Positions 50,897-59,143 of a stretch of DNA of 64,000 bases are shown piece by piece. The notes below the pieces were generated by a model. That model had not been told where the DNA came from. It ran no database searches and worked only from the letters and a program-made list of their open reading frames with translations. Both the position numbers and the translations under genes were made by a program. The DNA is from Mesorhizobium sp. AR07 (GTDB taxonomy: Bacteria; Pseudomonadota; Alphaproteobacteria; Rhizobiales; Rhizobiaceae): assembly GCF_024746815.1 (NCBI RefSeq), contig NZ_CP080525.1, positions 5,264,501 through 5,328,500 on the forward strand. The letters run 5' to 3'. Numbering within the stretch: the first letter of the stretch is position 1; each line of letters opens with the position of its first letter.

Positions 50897-51250
50897 ATGC
50901 GCTGGAACATGATTGTCTTGGCATCTTGCCTGGTGGCCGCCGGCTGCGCGGGCAGTTCTCTGGCCGAGAGGCAGGACGCCGACATCCAGTCCTCCCTGCA
51001 GTATGACACCGTGCCCTGCAACCAGTTGCTGGCGCGGCGCAATGGACTGGCGCAGCAATACCATTTGTCGGCGCAGGCCAAGCCGAAATTCTCCAATCCG
51101 GCGATGGGCTTCGGTCCGTTCATTCCCGACATGCGCTCCAAGGCCGAGCGCGACACCGACAAGGCGACCGGCGAGATGGATGCCATGAACCGGTCGATTG
51201 ATCGCCGTGCCTGCGGCCAGCCGCGGAAGAAGCTTTCACTCGGGGGCTGA
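50897..51250 (+). CDS. Small lipoprotein of unknown function
   Basis: A 117-residue protein with signal MRWNMIVLASCLVAAG and lipobox VAAGC, Cys17 being the lipid-attachment residue. The rest is polar with LLARRNGLAQQYHLSAQAKP and ends RRACGQPRKKLSLGG. Two more cysteines occur. It is encoded alone between a methyltransferase gene and a convergent dehydrogenase gene. No family is recognised. Confidence 0.72.
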   Translation: MRWNMIVLASCLVAAGCAGSSLAERQDADIQSSLQYDTVPCNQLLARRNGLAQQYHLSAQAKPKFSNPAMGFGPFIPDMRSKAERDTDKATGEMDAMNRSIDRRACGQPRKKLSLGG

Positions 51251-51307
51251 CCGGTTTTCGCACCACGATGCCGAACGCGAGGAAGCTCGTGCCCCCTCTG
51301 AGATCTG

Positions 51308-52249
51308 CTAATACCCCGCTTTGCGATCGACCAGATTCTGCAACGGCTCGCCGCGTTCAAAAGCGTCCATCTGGCGCAGCATGATCGGCGCCAGGTGGAC
51401 AGGGTCGGAGGTCGCCGCCGCGTGCGGCGTCACGAACACTTTCGGATGCCCCCAAAGCGGGCTGGTCTTCGGCAGCGGTTCGACTTCGAACACGTCAAGG
51501 CTTGCCTCCTTCAAGGTGCCGTCGTCTAGCGCGCGCACGATGTCGGCGTCCTTCTGCAGGCGGCCGCGTCCGGCATTGATCAACACCGAGCCGCCGAGAC
51601 CGTTGCGTTTCCTCAGTTCCTTCAGAACGCCGTAATTGATGATGCCATTTGTGTCTGGCGTCAGCGGCAAAAGCACGACCAGAATATCGGTCGCCTTGAG
51701 GAACGGGATCAGTCCGGCCTCGCCGGAATAGGTTGCAACGCCCTTCATCGGCCGCTCGCTGCGTGACCAGCCATTGACGGCAAAGCCGAGCGACAACAGC
51801 ACCGAGGCCGCGGCGCGGCCGAGATTGCCGAGCCCCATGATGCCGACCGAAATGTCGGTGGCCGGCCGTTGCTGCGGCTCGTGCCAGATCTTCTTCGGCT
51901 GCTGCGACCGGTAGAGCAGGCCGTGGCGGTGATGGTCGAGCACCCGCCAGACGACATATTCGGTCATGTACTGGGTGAGGTTGTCAGCGACCACCTTGAC
52001 GATAGGCACGTCGGGCAGGCCTGGATCGGCGAAGATATGGTCGACGCCGGCGCCGATCGAGAAGATGGCGCGCAGATTGGGCAGCGACGCCAGAATGTTC
52101 GGCTTCTGCTTCCACACCACCGCATAGGTGATCGAAGGGTCGCTGGCGCCGTCCGGCTCGAGCACCACCTCGCGCTCGGCCGACAGCAGGTCGCGCCAGC
52201 GCTGTGGATGAAAGCCGGTGACGGCAAGCAGGATGCGGCCTTTTTCCAT
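51308..52249 (-). CDS. D-2-hydroxyacid dehydrogenase, glyoxylate/hydroxypyruvate reductase A-like
   Basis: A 313-residue NAD(P)-dependent dehydrogenase. The nucleotide motif VGIMGLGNLGRAAASVLLSL is near residue 137, the catalytic Arg region LINAGRGRLQKDADIV near 223, and the catalytic His/Glu region DVFEVEPLPKTSPLWGHPKV near 255. The N-terminal SIGAGVDHI segment is typical of GhrA. It reduces glyoxylate or hydroxypyruvate. It starts 39 bp downstream of yejF on the minus strand and may be cotranscribed with it. Confidence 0.88.
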   Translation of the reverse strand: MEKGRILLAVTGFHPQRWRDLLSAEREVVLEPDGASDPSITYAVVWKQKPNILASLPNLRAIFSIGAGVDHIFADPGLPDVPIVKVVADNLTQYMTEYVVWRVLDHHRHGLLYRSQQPKKIWHEPQQRPATDISVGIMGLGNLGRAAASVLLSLGFAVNGWSRSERPMKGVATYSGEAGLIPFLKATDILVVLLPLTPDTNGIINYGVLKELRKRNGLGGSVLINAGRGRLQKDADIVRALDDGTLKEASLDVFEVEPLPKTSPLWGHPKVFVTPHAAATSDPVHLAPIMLRQMDAFERGEPLQNLVDRKAGY

Positions 52250-52287
52250 GAATGGAGTTTCCCTGTTATGCGTGCCCGTTGTCCAGG

Positions 52288-53916
52288 CTATTCGCTGACG
52301 ATGCCGACCGGCGCCGTCTCTATCTTGAAGGCGGCCGAGATCAGCGCCCGAGTATAGTCGGTTTGCGGATTTTCAAAAATCTGCTCGGAAGACCCGGCTT
52401 CGACGATCCTGCCATTGCGCATGACGATGACGTCGTTGGCCAGCGCTCGGATGACCTTGAGGTCGTGGCTGATGAACAGATAGGCAAGGTCGTGCTTGGC
52501 CTGCAGGCTGCGCAGCAGGTCGACGACCTGCGCCTGCACGCTCATGTCGAGCGCCGATGTCGGCTCGTCGAGCATGACGAAGCGCGGGTTGAGCACCATG
52601 GCGCGCGCTATGGCGACACGCTGGCGCTGGCCGCCGGAGAACTCGTGGGGGTAGCGGTTGCGGGTCGCCGGATCGAGCCCGACTTCCTTCAGCACGGCGG
52701 CCACTTTGTCGTCGCGCTGGTCGGGCGACAGTTTCGGCTCGTGGATCTTCAGCCCTTCCTCGATGATCTCGGCGATCGACATGCGCGGGCTGAGCGAGCC
52801 GAACGGATCCTGGAAGACGATCTGCAATTCCCGCCTGAGCGGCCGCATGGCGTTGAACGACAGCTGGTTGATGTCGCGCCCGTTGAACTGGATGGTCCCG
52901 GTCGACGAGATCATCCGCGCCAGCGCCAGGCCGAGCGTCGTCTTGCCCGAGCCGGATTCGCCGACCACGCCGAGCGTCTGCCCGGCGCGTACGGTGATAT
53001 CGATGCCGTCGACCGCCTTCACATTGTCGACGGTACGGCGGAAGAAGCCCTGCTTGATCGGAAACCAGACCTTGATGTCCTTGCCGGTCATCACCGGCTT
53101 GGCCGCGGCATTGGCCGCCGGCGGCTTGCCCTTAGGCTCGGCGGCCAGCAGATGCCTTGTATAGGCGTGCTGCGGATTGGCGAAGATCTCCTTGGTCAGC
53201 CCGGTCTCGACGATCTTGCCCTTGGTCATCACGCAGACCCGGTCGGCGATCTTGCGCACGATGCCGAGATCGTGGGTGATGAACAGCATCGACATGCCCT
53301 TGCGGCTCTTCAAGCCGGCCAGCAGTTCGAGGATCTGCGCCTGCACGGTGACGTCGAGCGCCGTCGTCGGCTCGTCGGCGATCAGCAGTTCCGGTTCATT
53401 GGCCAGCGCCATGGCGATCATGACGCGCTGGCGCTGACCACCGGACAGCTGGTGCGGATAGGCGTCGAGCCGCTTCTGCGGATCGCGGATGCCGACCTCG
53501 TTGAGCAGCGCCAGCGTGCGCGCCTTGGCCGGACGGTCGGCCATGCCCTGGTGCAGCTTCAGGATCTCGACGATCTGCTGCTCGATCGTGTGCAGCGGAT
53601 TGAGCGAGGTCATCGGCTCCTGGAAGATCATGGTGATCTTGTTGCCGCGCACTTGCCGCAACTGCTTCTCGCTCATGGCAAGCAGGTCGGCGCCCTGGAA
53701 CAGGATCTTGCCCGATGGGTGGCTGGCGCTCGGATAGGGCAGCAGCTTCAGCACCGACAGCGCCGAGACGGATTTGCCGGAGCCGGATTCGCCGACCAGC
53801 GCCACCGTCTCACCCTTGGCGATATCGAACGAGATGTGGTCGACCGCCATGGACTGGCCGCCGCCCTGATTGAAGGCGACGCTGAGGTCGCGAACGGAGA
53901 GCAAAGAAGCAGTCAT
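52288..53916 (-). CDS. yejF: Peptide ABC transporter dual ATP-binding protein YejF
   Basis: A 542-residue protein with two ABC domains. The first has Walker A GESGSGKS near 41 and signature LSGGQRQR near 155; the second has GESGSGKT near 320, FSGGQRQR near 432 and VMLDEPTSALD. A fused pair is the YejF type. It completes the yejABE-type importer. Its ATG overlaps the stop of the PIN gene (ATGA), so it is now translated after the toxin-antitoxin pair rather than directly after yejE. Confidence 0.92.
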   Translation of the reverse strand: MTASLLSVRDLSVAFNQGGGQSMAVDHISFDIAKGETVALVGESGSGKSVSALSVLKLLPYPSASHPSGKILFQGADLLAMSEKQLRQVRGNKITMIFQEPMTSLNPLHTIEQQIVEILKLHQGMADRPAKARTLALLNEVGIRDPQKRLDAYPHQLSGGQRQRVMIAMALANEPELLIADEPTTALDVTVQAQILELLAGLKSRKGMSMLFITHDLGIVRKIADRVCVMTKGKIVETGLTKEIFANPQHAYTRHLLAAEPKGKPPAANAAAKPVMTGKDIKVWFPIKQGFFRRTVDNVKAVDGIDITVRAGQTLGVVGESGSGKTTLGLALARMISSTGTIQFNGRDINQLSFNAMRPLRRELQIVFQDPFGSLSPRMSIAEIIEEGLKIHEPKLSPDQRDDKVAAVLKEVGLDPATRNRYPHEFSGGQRQRVAIARAMVLNPRFVMLDEPTSALDMSVQAQVVDLLRSLQAKHDLAYLFISHDLKVIRALANDVIVMRNGRIVEAGSSEQIFENPQTDYTRALISAAFKIETAPVGIVSE

Positions 53917-54413
53917 GCATCAATTTCCGCTATGACTTTATCAAGGGCGGAAATCTCCGGTCGTATGATCGAAATTTGCGCTGTCAATTGGGGAGGGACA
54001 AGTCGATTTGGTGTGACGGAATAGGCATCCTTCAATCTGGTGTCGGCGGTCAGAAATTGTGTGCACCCGAAATGCATCGCCGTCGAAAGATGAATAGCAT
54101 CCGGCAGCCTGAGAGAAATGAATTGCGAGCGAAGCTGTGCTGCGTGCCAGAGAACCTCGCGAGTTACCGTCCCAATCGAGACAAAGGCGTTACCAACCGA
54201 GATATTGTCATAGAGTTCAACAAGCGGCTCATTGCTCTTTTTCAGAGGATCAACCATCAACTCTGCCAGCACGAGTTCGCTGGTCGCGAGGAAAGGCTGC
54301 TTTCTGCCCTCGTTCAGTGAAATCAGCTGAAGCAGTTTTTTTGCCAGAGCATCGTTATTTTCGAAAGCGTAGATGAAAATGTTCGTATCGACGTAAAGCC
54401 GGAAGGCGGCCAT
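53913..54413 (-). CDS. PIN-domain ribonuclease toxin
   Basis: A 166-residue PIN protein, typical of VapC-like toxins. The acidic site includes LYVDTNIFIY (Asp9), SELVLAELM (Glu), LRLPDAIHLSTA (Asp) and LTADTRLKD (Asp). ATG at 54413 overlaps the antitoxin stop (TGATG) and has GGAGG upstream; the stop overlaps the yejF ATG. It cleaves RNA when freed from its antitoxin. Base composition is lower in GC than the flanking yej genes, suggesting recent insertion. Confidence 0.88.
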   Translation of the reverse strand: MAAFRLYVDTNIFIYAFENNDALAKKLLQLISLNEGRKQPFLATSELVLAELMVDPLKKSNEPLVELYDNISVGNAFVSIGTVTREVLWHAAQLRSQFISLRLPDAIHLSTAMHFGCTQFLTADTRLKDAYSVTPNRLVPPQLTAQISIIRPEISALDKVIAEIDA

Positions 54414-54646
54414 CAATCCTCCCACTCATCACGGAGGGCACGAACACGCGCAACAGCCTCTTCGAGACTTGTTCCCGCCGCGTTGGCCTGTGCATTCCGC
54501 ATAAGTTCAAGCAATTGTTTGTGGCCGAGAGGCCGTTTGGCTTCCTCTTCTACCGTCACCTTAACCGAGGCACTCAAAGCTATACCCTCCCGCAGTTCAT
54601 CCGGGAGTTTGGATGCAGGGTAATGCTCAAGGATGACCTTATTCAC
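54413..54646 (-). CDS. Antitoxin of the PIN pair
   Basis: A 77-residue protein from GTG at 54646 with AGGACAGAG upstream. It opens NKVILEHYPASKLPDELREG, with the middle KVTVEEEAKRPLGHKQLLEL and an acidic tail VRALRDEWED. The DNA-binding region is not of a well-known AbrB or RHH pattern to my eye, though the position before a PIN gene marks it as the antitoxin. The 157-bp gap upstream is AT-richer than its surroundings and probably holds its own promoter. Confidence 0.75.
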   Translation of the reverse strand: MNKVILEHYPASKLPDELREGIALSASVKVTVEEEAKRPLGHKQLLELMRNAQANAAGTSLEEAVARVRALRDEWED

Positions 54647-54803
54647 AACTCTGTCCTTTCGTGGGTACGATATGAGGACCTGCCGCTGGTGATCCGCCAC
54701 TGACCATGGCCATCAGTCGTTTCGACAATTGATGCATACGCTCATTTTCGTTCGAACTGCCACACTGAGAATATATCATGCTGAATGCCGGTCCGCATCG
54801 TTG

Positions 54804-55943
54804 TCATCGGAACGTCTTGCGCGGATCGAAGGCATCGCGCGTCGCCTCGCCGACGAAGACCAGCAGCGACAGCATCAACGAGATGACGATGAAGCCGGAA
54901 ATGCCGAGCCACGGCGCATTGAGGTTGCGCTGCGCCTGCTTGAGCAGTTCGCCGAGCGAGGCGGAGCCGGGCGGCAGGCCAAAGCCGAGATAGTCGAGCG
55001 AGGTCAGCGTCGAGATCGAGCCGCTGAGCAGGAAGGGCAGGAAGGTCAATGTCGCCACCATGGCGTTGGGCAACAGGTGCCGGAACATGATGGTGCGGTT
55101 GGGCACGCCAAGCGCCCGCGCCGCATTGACATATTCGAAGTTGCGGGCGCGCAGGAACTCGGCCCGCACCACGCCGACCAGCGCCACCCAGGAGAACAAA
55201 AGCATCAGGCCGAGCAGGATGAAGAAGCCCGGCGGCAGGATGGCAGCGACGATGAGCAGGAGATAGAGCACCGGGATTGCCGACCAGATTTCGATGAAAC
55301 GCTGGAACAGGAGATCGGTCCAGCCGCCGAAATAGCCTTGCACCGCGCCGGCCGCGACGCCGATCAGGGCCGAGCCGGCGGTCAGGATCAGGCCGAAGAG
55401 CACCGAGATCCGAAAGCCATAGATGACGCGCGCCAGCACGTCGCGCGCCTGGTCGTCGGTGCCGAGCCAGTTCCAATTGCCGACGATGCAGGCCGGGTCG
55501 GCTGCCCCTTGCGGATACTGGTTGCAGCGCATCTTGGCGTCATACCGCCATGACGGCTTGGCTGGTGCTGCTTCCGGAATGGCGTTGTTGACGGTCTGGT
55601 AGGAGTAGCGCACCGGGGGCCAGATCATCCAGCCATTGGCGTTGATCTCGTCCTGGATGACTGGGTCGCGATAGTCGGTGACGGCATAGAAGCCGCCGAA
55701 CTTTTCCTCGGGGTAGGCGACCATCACCGGAAACAGGATCTCGCCCTTGTAGGAGGCGATGATCGGCTTGTCGTTGGCGATGAATTCGGCAAACAGCGAC
55801 AGCACGAACAGGACGAGGAAGATCCACAGCGACCAGAAGCCGCGCCGGTTGGCTTTGAAGTTCTGCAGGCGGCGCTTGTTGAGCGGCGACAGCCACGGCC
55901 GCGCGATCCGCTCCGGTACCGCCTCCGTGGTCGCGGCCGACAT
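54804..55943 (-). CDS. yejE: Peptide ABC transporter permease YejE
   Basis: A 379-residue permease. Its first span (GFWSLWIFLVLFVLSLFAEF) lies near residue 35, followed by a long periplasmic insert holding KFGGFYAVTDYRDPVIQDEI and YPQGAADPACIVGNWNWLGTDD, which marks YejE. The membrane domain has LGTDDQARDVLARVIYGFRI near 175. ATG overlaps the yejB stop (TGATG). The downstream gene order is interrupted by the toxin-antitoxin pair before yejF. Confidence 0.93.
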   Translation of the reverse strand: MSAATTEAVPERIARPWLSPLNKRRLQNFKANRRGFWSLWIFLVLFVLSLFAEFIANDKPIIASYKGEILFPVMVAYPEEKFGGFYAVTDYRDPVIQDEINANGWMIWPPVRYSYQTVNNAIPEAAPAKPSWRYDAKMRCNQYPQGAADPACIVGNWNWLGTDDQARDVLARVIYGFRISVLFGLILTAGSALIGVAAGAVQGYFGGWTDLLFQRFIEIWSAIPVLYLLLIVAAILPPGFFILLGLMLLFSWVALVGVVRAEFLRARNFEYVNAARALGVPNRTIMFRHLLPNAMVATLTFLPFLLSGSISTLTSLDYLGFGLPPGSASLGELLKQAQRNLNAPWLGISGFIVISLMLSLLVFVGEATRDAFDPRKTFR

Positions 55944-57040
55944 CAGATGTCTCTCCGCTCGAAATCGATGCGCGGATCGACCCAGGTGTAGAGCAGGTCG
56001 GAAAGCAATCCGACGAACAGCCCGAGCAGCGAGAAGATGTAGAGGTTGGCGAACACCACGGGATAGTCGCGCTCGACCACCGACCTGAAGCCGAGCAGGC
56101 CGAGACCGTCGAGAGAGAAGATGTTCTCGATCAGTAGCGAACCGGTGAAAAAGGCCGAGATGAAGGCGCCCGGAAAACCGGCGATGACGATCAACATGGC
56201 GTTGCGGAAGACATGGCCGTAGAGCACCTGTCGTTCCGACAGGCCCTTGGCGCGCGCCGTCACCACATACTGCTTGCGGATCTCTTCCAGGAAGGAGTTC
56301 TTGGTCAACAGCGTCGTCGTGGCGAAGGCCGATAGCACCAACGCCGTCAGCGGCAAGGTCATGTGCCAGAAATAGTCGAGGATCTTGCCCGACCAGGACA
56401 GCTGGTCCCAATTGTCGGAGGTGAGGCCGCGCAACGGAAACCAGTCCCAGAACGAGCCGCCGGCAAACAGCACCATCAGCATGATGCCGAACAGGAAGCC
56501 GGGAATGGCATAGCCGACAATGACCACGCCGCTGGTCCAGACGTCGAAGGGGGTGCCGTCCTTGACCGCCTTGCGGATGCCGAGCGGGATCGAGATCAGG
56601 TAGGACAGCAGCGTGATCCACAGCCCGATCGAGATCGACACCGGCATTTTTTCCAGGATCAGGTTGAGCACCGAAATGTCGCGGAAGTAGCTGTCGCCGA
56701 AATCGAACCTGATATAGTTCCACAGCATCATGCCGAAGCGCTCGAGCGGCGGCTTGTCGAAGCCGAACTGCTTCTCCAGCTTCTTGATGAATTCCGGATC
56801 GAGACCCTGCGCGCCGCGATATTTCGAGCTGACATCGCCGGCGACGTCGAAGTTTGCGCTGCCGCCCGCATCGCCACCACCACCGCCGAGGCGATCGCTG
56901 CCGCCCTGGTTGGTCAGCCTGGCGATGATCTGTTCGACCGGGCCGCCGGGGGCGAACTGGATGACGGCGAAGGATATCGCCATGATGCCGAACAGGGTCG
57001 GGATCATCAAAAGGATGCGGCGCAGGATATAGGCGCCCAT
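55943..57040 (-). CDS. yejB: Peptide ABC transporter permease YejB
   Basis: A 365-residue permease. Its first span (LLMIPTLFGIMAISFAVIQF) is at residues 10-29, then VEQIIARLTNQGGSDRLGGG, a glycine-rich insert in the periplasmic loop, and DPEFIKKLEKQFGFDKPPLE, typical of YejB. The C-terminal LLSDLLYTWVDPRIDFERRDI closes the domain. It follows the two binding-protein genes with a 183-bp repeat between. Confidence 0.93.
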   Translation of the reverse strand: MGAYILRRILLMIPTLFGIMAISFAVIQFAPGGPVEQIIARLTNQGGSDRLGGGGGDAGGSANFDVAGDVSSKYRGAQGLDPEFIKKLEKQFGFDKPPLERFGMMLWNYIRFDFGDSYFRDISVLNLILEKMPVSISIGLWITLLSYLISIPLGIRKAVKDGTPFDVWTSGVVIVGYAIPGFLFGIMLMVLFAGGSFWDWFPLRGLTSDNWDQLSWSGKILDYFWHMTLPLTALVLSAFATTTLLTKNSFLEEIRKQYVVTARAKGLSERQVLYGHVFRNAMLIVIAGFPGAFISAFFTGSLLIENIFSLDGLGLLGFRSVVERDYPVVFANLYIFSLLGLFVGLLSDLLYTWVDPRIDFERRDI

Positions 57041-57072
57041 CAGAGGTTGTCTTCCTCGATATTGTCGACGCC

Positions 57073-57255
57073 GGCGCCGCCCCTCATTGTCCTGCCGGAC
57101 ATTTCTCCCCGTATAGTGACGGGGAGAAAGGGGCCGGCCGCAGCCTCGGCGCCTTCATTGAAACGCTTGCGATTGGCGAAACCATCGATGAAAGCACCCC
57201 TCTCCCCGTCACTATACGGGGAGAGGATGCCGGCAGGCAGGTGAGGGGCGGCGCC
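57073..57255. repeat. 183-bp intergenic inverted-repeat element between yejA-like and yejB genes
   Basis: Ends are GGCGCCGCCCCTCA (57073) and TGAGGGGCGGCGCC (ending 57255), with a CCTGCCGG step shared with the 180-bp family. Inside are CTCCCCGT...ACGGGGAG stems around the words GTATAGTGAC and GTCACTATAC. It fills the junction where other ABC operons in the window have a simple hairpin, so it may take over that role. Confidence 0.82.
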
Positions 57256-57271
57256 AACGTCCGCAAGAAGT

Positions 57272-59143
57272 TCAGCCTTTGCCAATTTTTGCCGCCTTGC
57301 CCTTGTCGAACCACCACAACGTCTCGGCCGGAAAGCCGAAATCGGGCTTTTGCTCGACAAAACCGAACATGTCCCAATAGGCGACGCGATGATTCGCCAG
57401 ATAGTATGTTGGAATCCAGTCTAGCCGCGCGCGCAAGACCCGATCGAGCGCTCTGAGCGCGGTGACGAGTTCGGTCCGGCTTTGCGCCTTGCCGGCTGCC
57501 ACGATCAGCGCGTCAATGGCCTTGCTTTCCGTGCCCGGATAGTTGCGCTGCCCCGGCGTTTTCGCCATCCGGGAATCGTAGAGTATCTCCAGGCCGTCGG
57601 CAGTGGGCGTCGCGCCGATCGACCAATGGAGCAAGTTGAGATCGAAGTCGAAATTGCTCTGCCGCTGTTCGTACTGCGTCGAATCGACCTGGCGGATCGA
57701 AGCGTCGATCCCGATCGCCTTCATGTTCTCGGACCATGGGGTGAAAATGCGAACGATGCCATCGTCCTCGGCCAGCATTTCCACCCGCAGTCGCTCGCCC
57801 TTGTCGTTGACGACGAAATTGCCGGCTCGCTTCCAGCCGGCTTCGGTGAGCAGCCTTGAAGCCTCGCCCAGCAGCTTGCGGTCATGACCCGAACCGTCGG
57901 AGACAGGCTGGGTCACCGGTTCGCCAAACACCTCCGGCGGCAACTCGGCGCGAAACGGCTCCAGCAGGGCCAATTCCCCCGGCGAGGGCAAGCCTTCGGC
58001 CTTGTAGTCCGAGCGTTCGAAATTCGATTGCGAGCGCTCGTAGGAGCCGAAAAACAGAACCCGCTTCATCCATTCGAAATCGAAGCATCTGGCGATCGCC
58101 CGTCGCACGCGCTCATCGCGGAATTGCGGACGACGCTGGTTCAGCGCGACGGCCTGCATGTCTGGCGTTTTCTCGCCGGGAAATTCCCGTTTGACGACCT
58201 TGCCGTCCTTCAGCGCCGGAAAGTCGTAACCGGTCGCCCATACCCGTGCGGTAAATTCCTCGCGAAAATGCGTGTCGCCTTTCTTGAAGGCTTCAAACGC
58301 CGCCTGCCGGTCGAGGTAAAAGTCGATGCGGATGCGGTCGAAATTGTAAAGGCCGCGATTCACGGCGAGATCGCGGCCCCAATAGTCGGCGACGCGATCA
58401 TACTCGACAGTCTGTCCGGCTGCCACGCGCCCTACTTTGTACGGTCCCGAACCGAGCGGAGGTGTCATGGTCGAGGCATCGAAAACATTGGCCGTGTAGA
58501 AGGCCTTGGACACGATCGGCATTGCCACGATCGCAAGGATGTTCTGCGCGGACTGTTCGCCGTTGAAGGTGAGATTGAGGGTGACGGGATCGGCCGCGAC
58601 CGCTTTCGTCATGTACCGCAGCGCCTTGGACAGGTTCGGATGGCCCTGGTCCTTGTAGAGCTTCAAGGCGAAGGCAACGTCTTCAGCGGTCAGCGGCGAG
58701 CCATCGTTGAACCGCGCTTGCGGTCGCAGGCTGAAGCGAAAGCCATTACGGTCTTGCGATAGGGTAACGGACTCGGCAAGCAGGCCATAGACCGCGTCCG
58801 GCTCATCGAGCGCGCTTGCCATTAGCGAATCGAAACAGAGTTCGGTGCGCGGTGGCGAATCTCCTTTCAACACCAGGGAATTCAATGTGTTGAAAGTCAG
58901 GAAGCTTTGATTGAGGGTGGCGTTCGGCGGTGCGAAATTCATCTGGCCGCCCTTGGGGGCGTCCGGATTGACATAGTCGAAATGCGTGAAGTCCGGTTTG
59001 TATTTTAGGTCGCCGAAGGCCGACAGGCCGTGCAGTTTGGTGCCGGTCGGGATGGTTGCGAAGGCCCGGCCCGGCAGCAAGGCGGCGGCAGCGGCCGCTG
59101 TGCCGAGCGCGAGGAAGTCGCGGCGGGGCAGGGCCGTCATCAA
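57272..59143 (-). CDS. YejA-type peptide-binding protein, copy 1
   Basis: A 623-residue family-5 binding protein with a Tat-like signal (LPRRDFLALGTAAAAAALLP then GRAFA). Mature features are KLHGLSAFGDLKYKPDFTHF and DYVNPDAPKGGQMNF. The 600-plus length is typical of YejA. Its ATG overlaps the stop of the second YejA-like gene (ATGA). It belongs to the yejABEF-type importer of peptides or microcin-like compounds. Confidence 0.9.
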   Translation of the reverse strand: MMTALPRRDFLALGTAAAAAALLPGRAFATIPTGTKLHGLSAFGDLKYKPDFTHFDYVNPDAPKGGQMNFAPPNATLNQSFLTFNTLNSLVLKGDSPPRTELCFDSLMASALDEPDAVYGLLAESVTLSQDRNGFRFSLRPQARFNDGSPLTAEDVAFALKLYKDQGHPNLSKALRYMTKAVAADPVTLNLTFNGEQSAQNILAIVAMPIVSKAFYTANVFDASTMTPPLGSGPYKVGRVAAGQTVEYDRVADYWGRDLAVNRGLYNFDRIRIDFYLDRQAAFEAFKKGDTHFREEFTARVWATGYDFPALKDGKVVKREFPGEKTPDMQAVALNQRRPQFRDERVRRAIARCFDFEWMKRVLFFGSYERSQSNFERSDYKAEGLPSPGELALLEPFRAELPPEVFGEPVTQPVSDGSGHDRKLLGEASRLLTEAGWKRAGNFVVNDKGERLRVEMLAEDDGIVRIFTPWSENMKAIGIDASIRQVDSTQYEQRQSNFDFDLNLLHWSIGATPTADGLEILYDSRMAKTPGQRNYPGTESKAIDALIVAAGKAQSRTELVTALRALDRVLRARLDWIPTYYLANHRVAYWDMFGFVEQKPDFGFPAETLWWFDKGKAAKIGKG

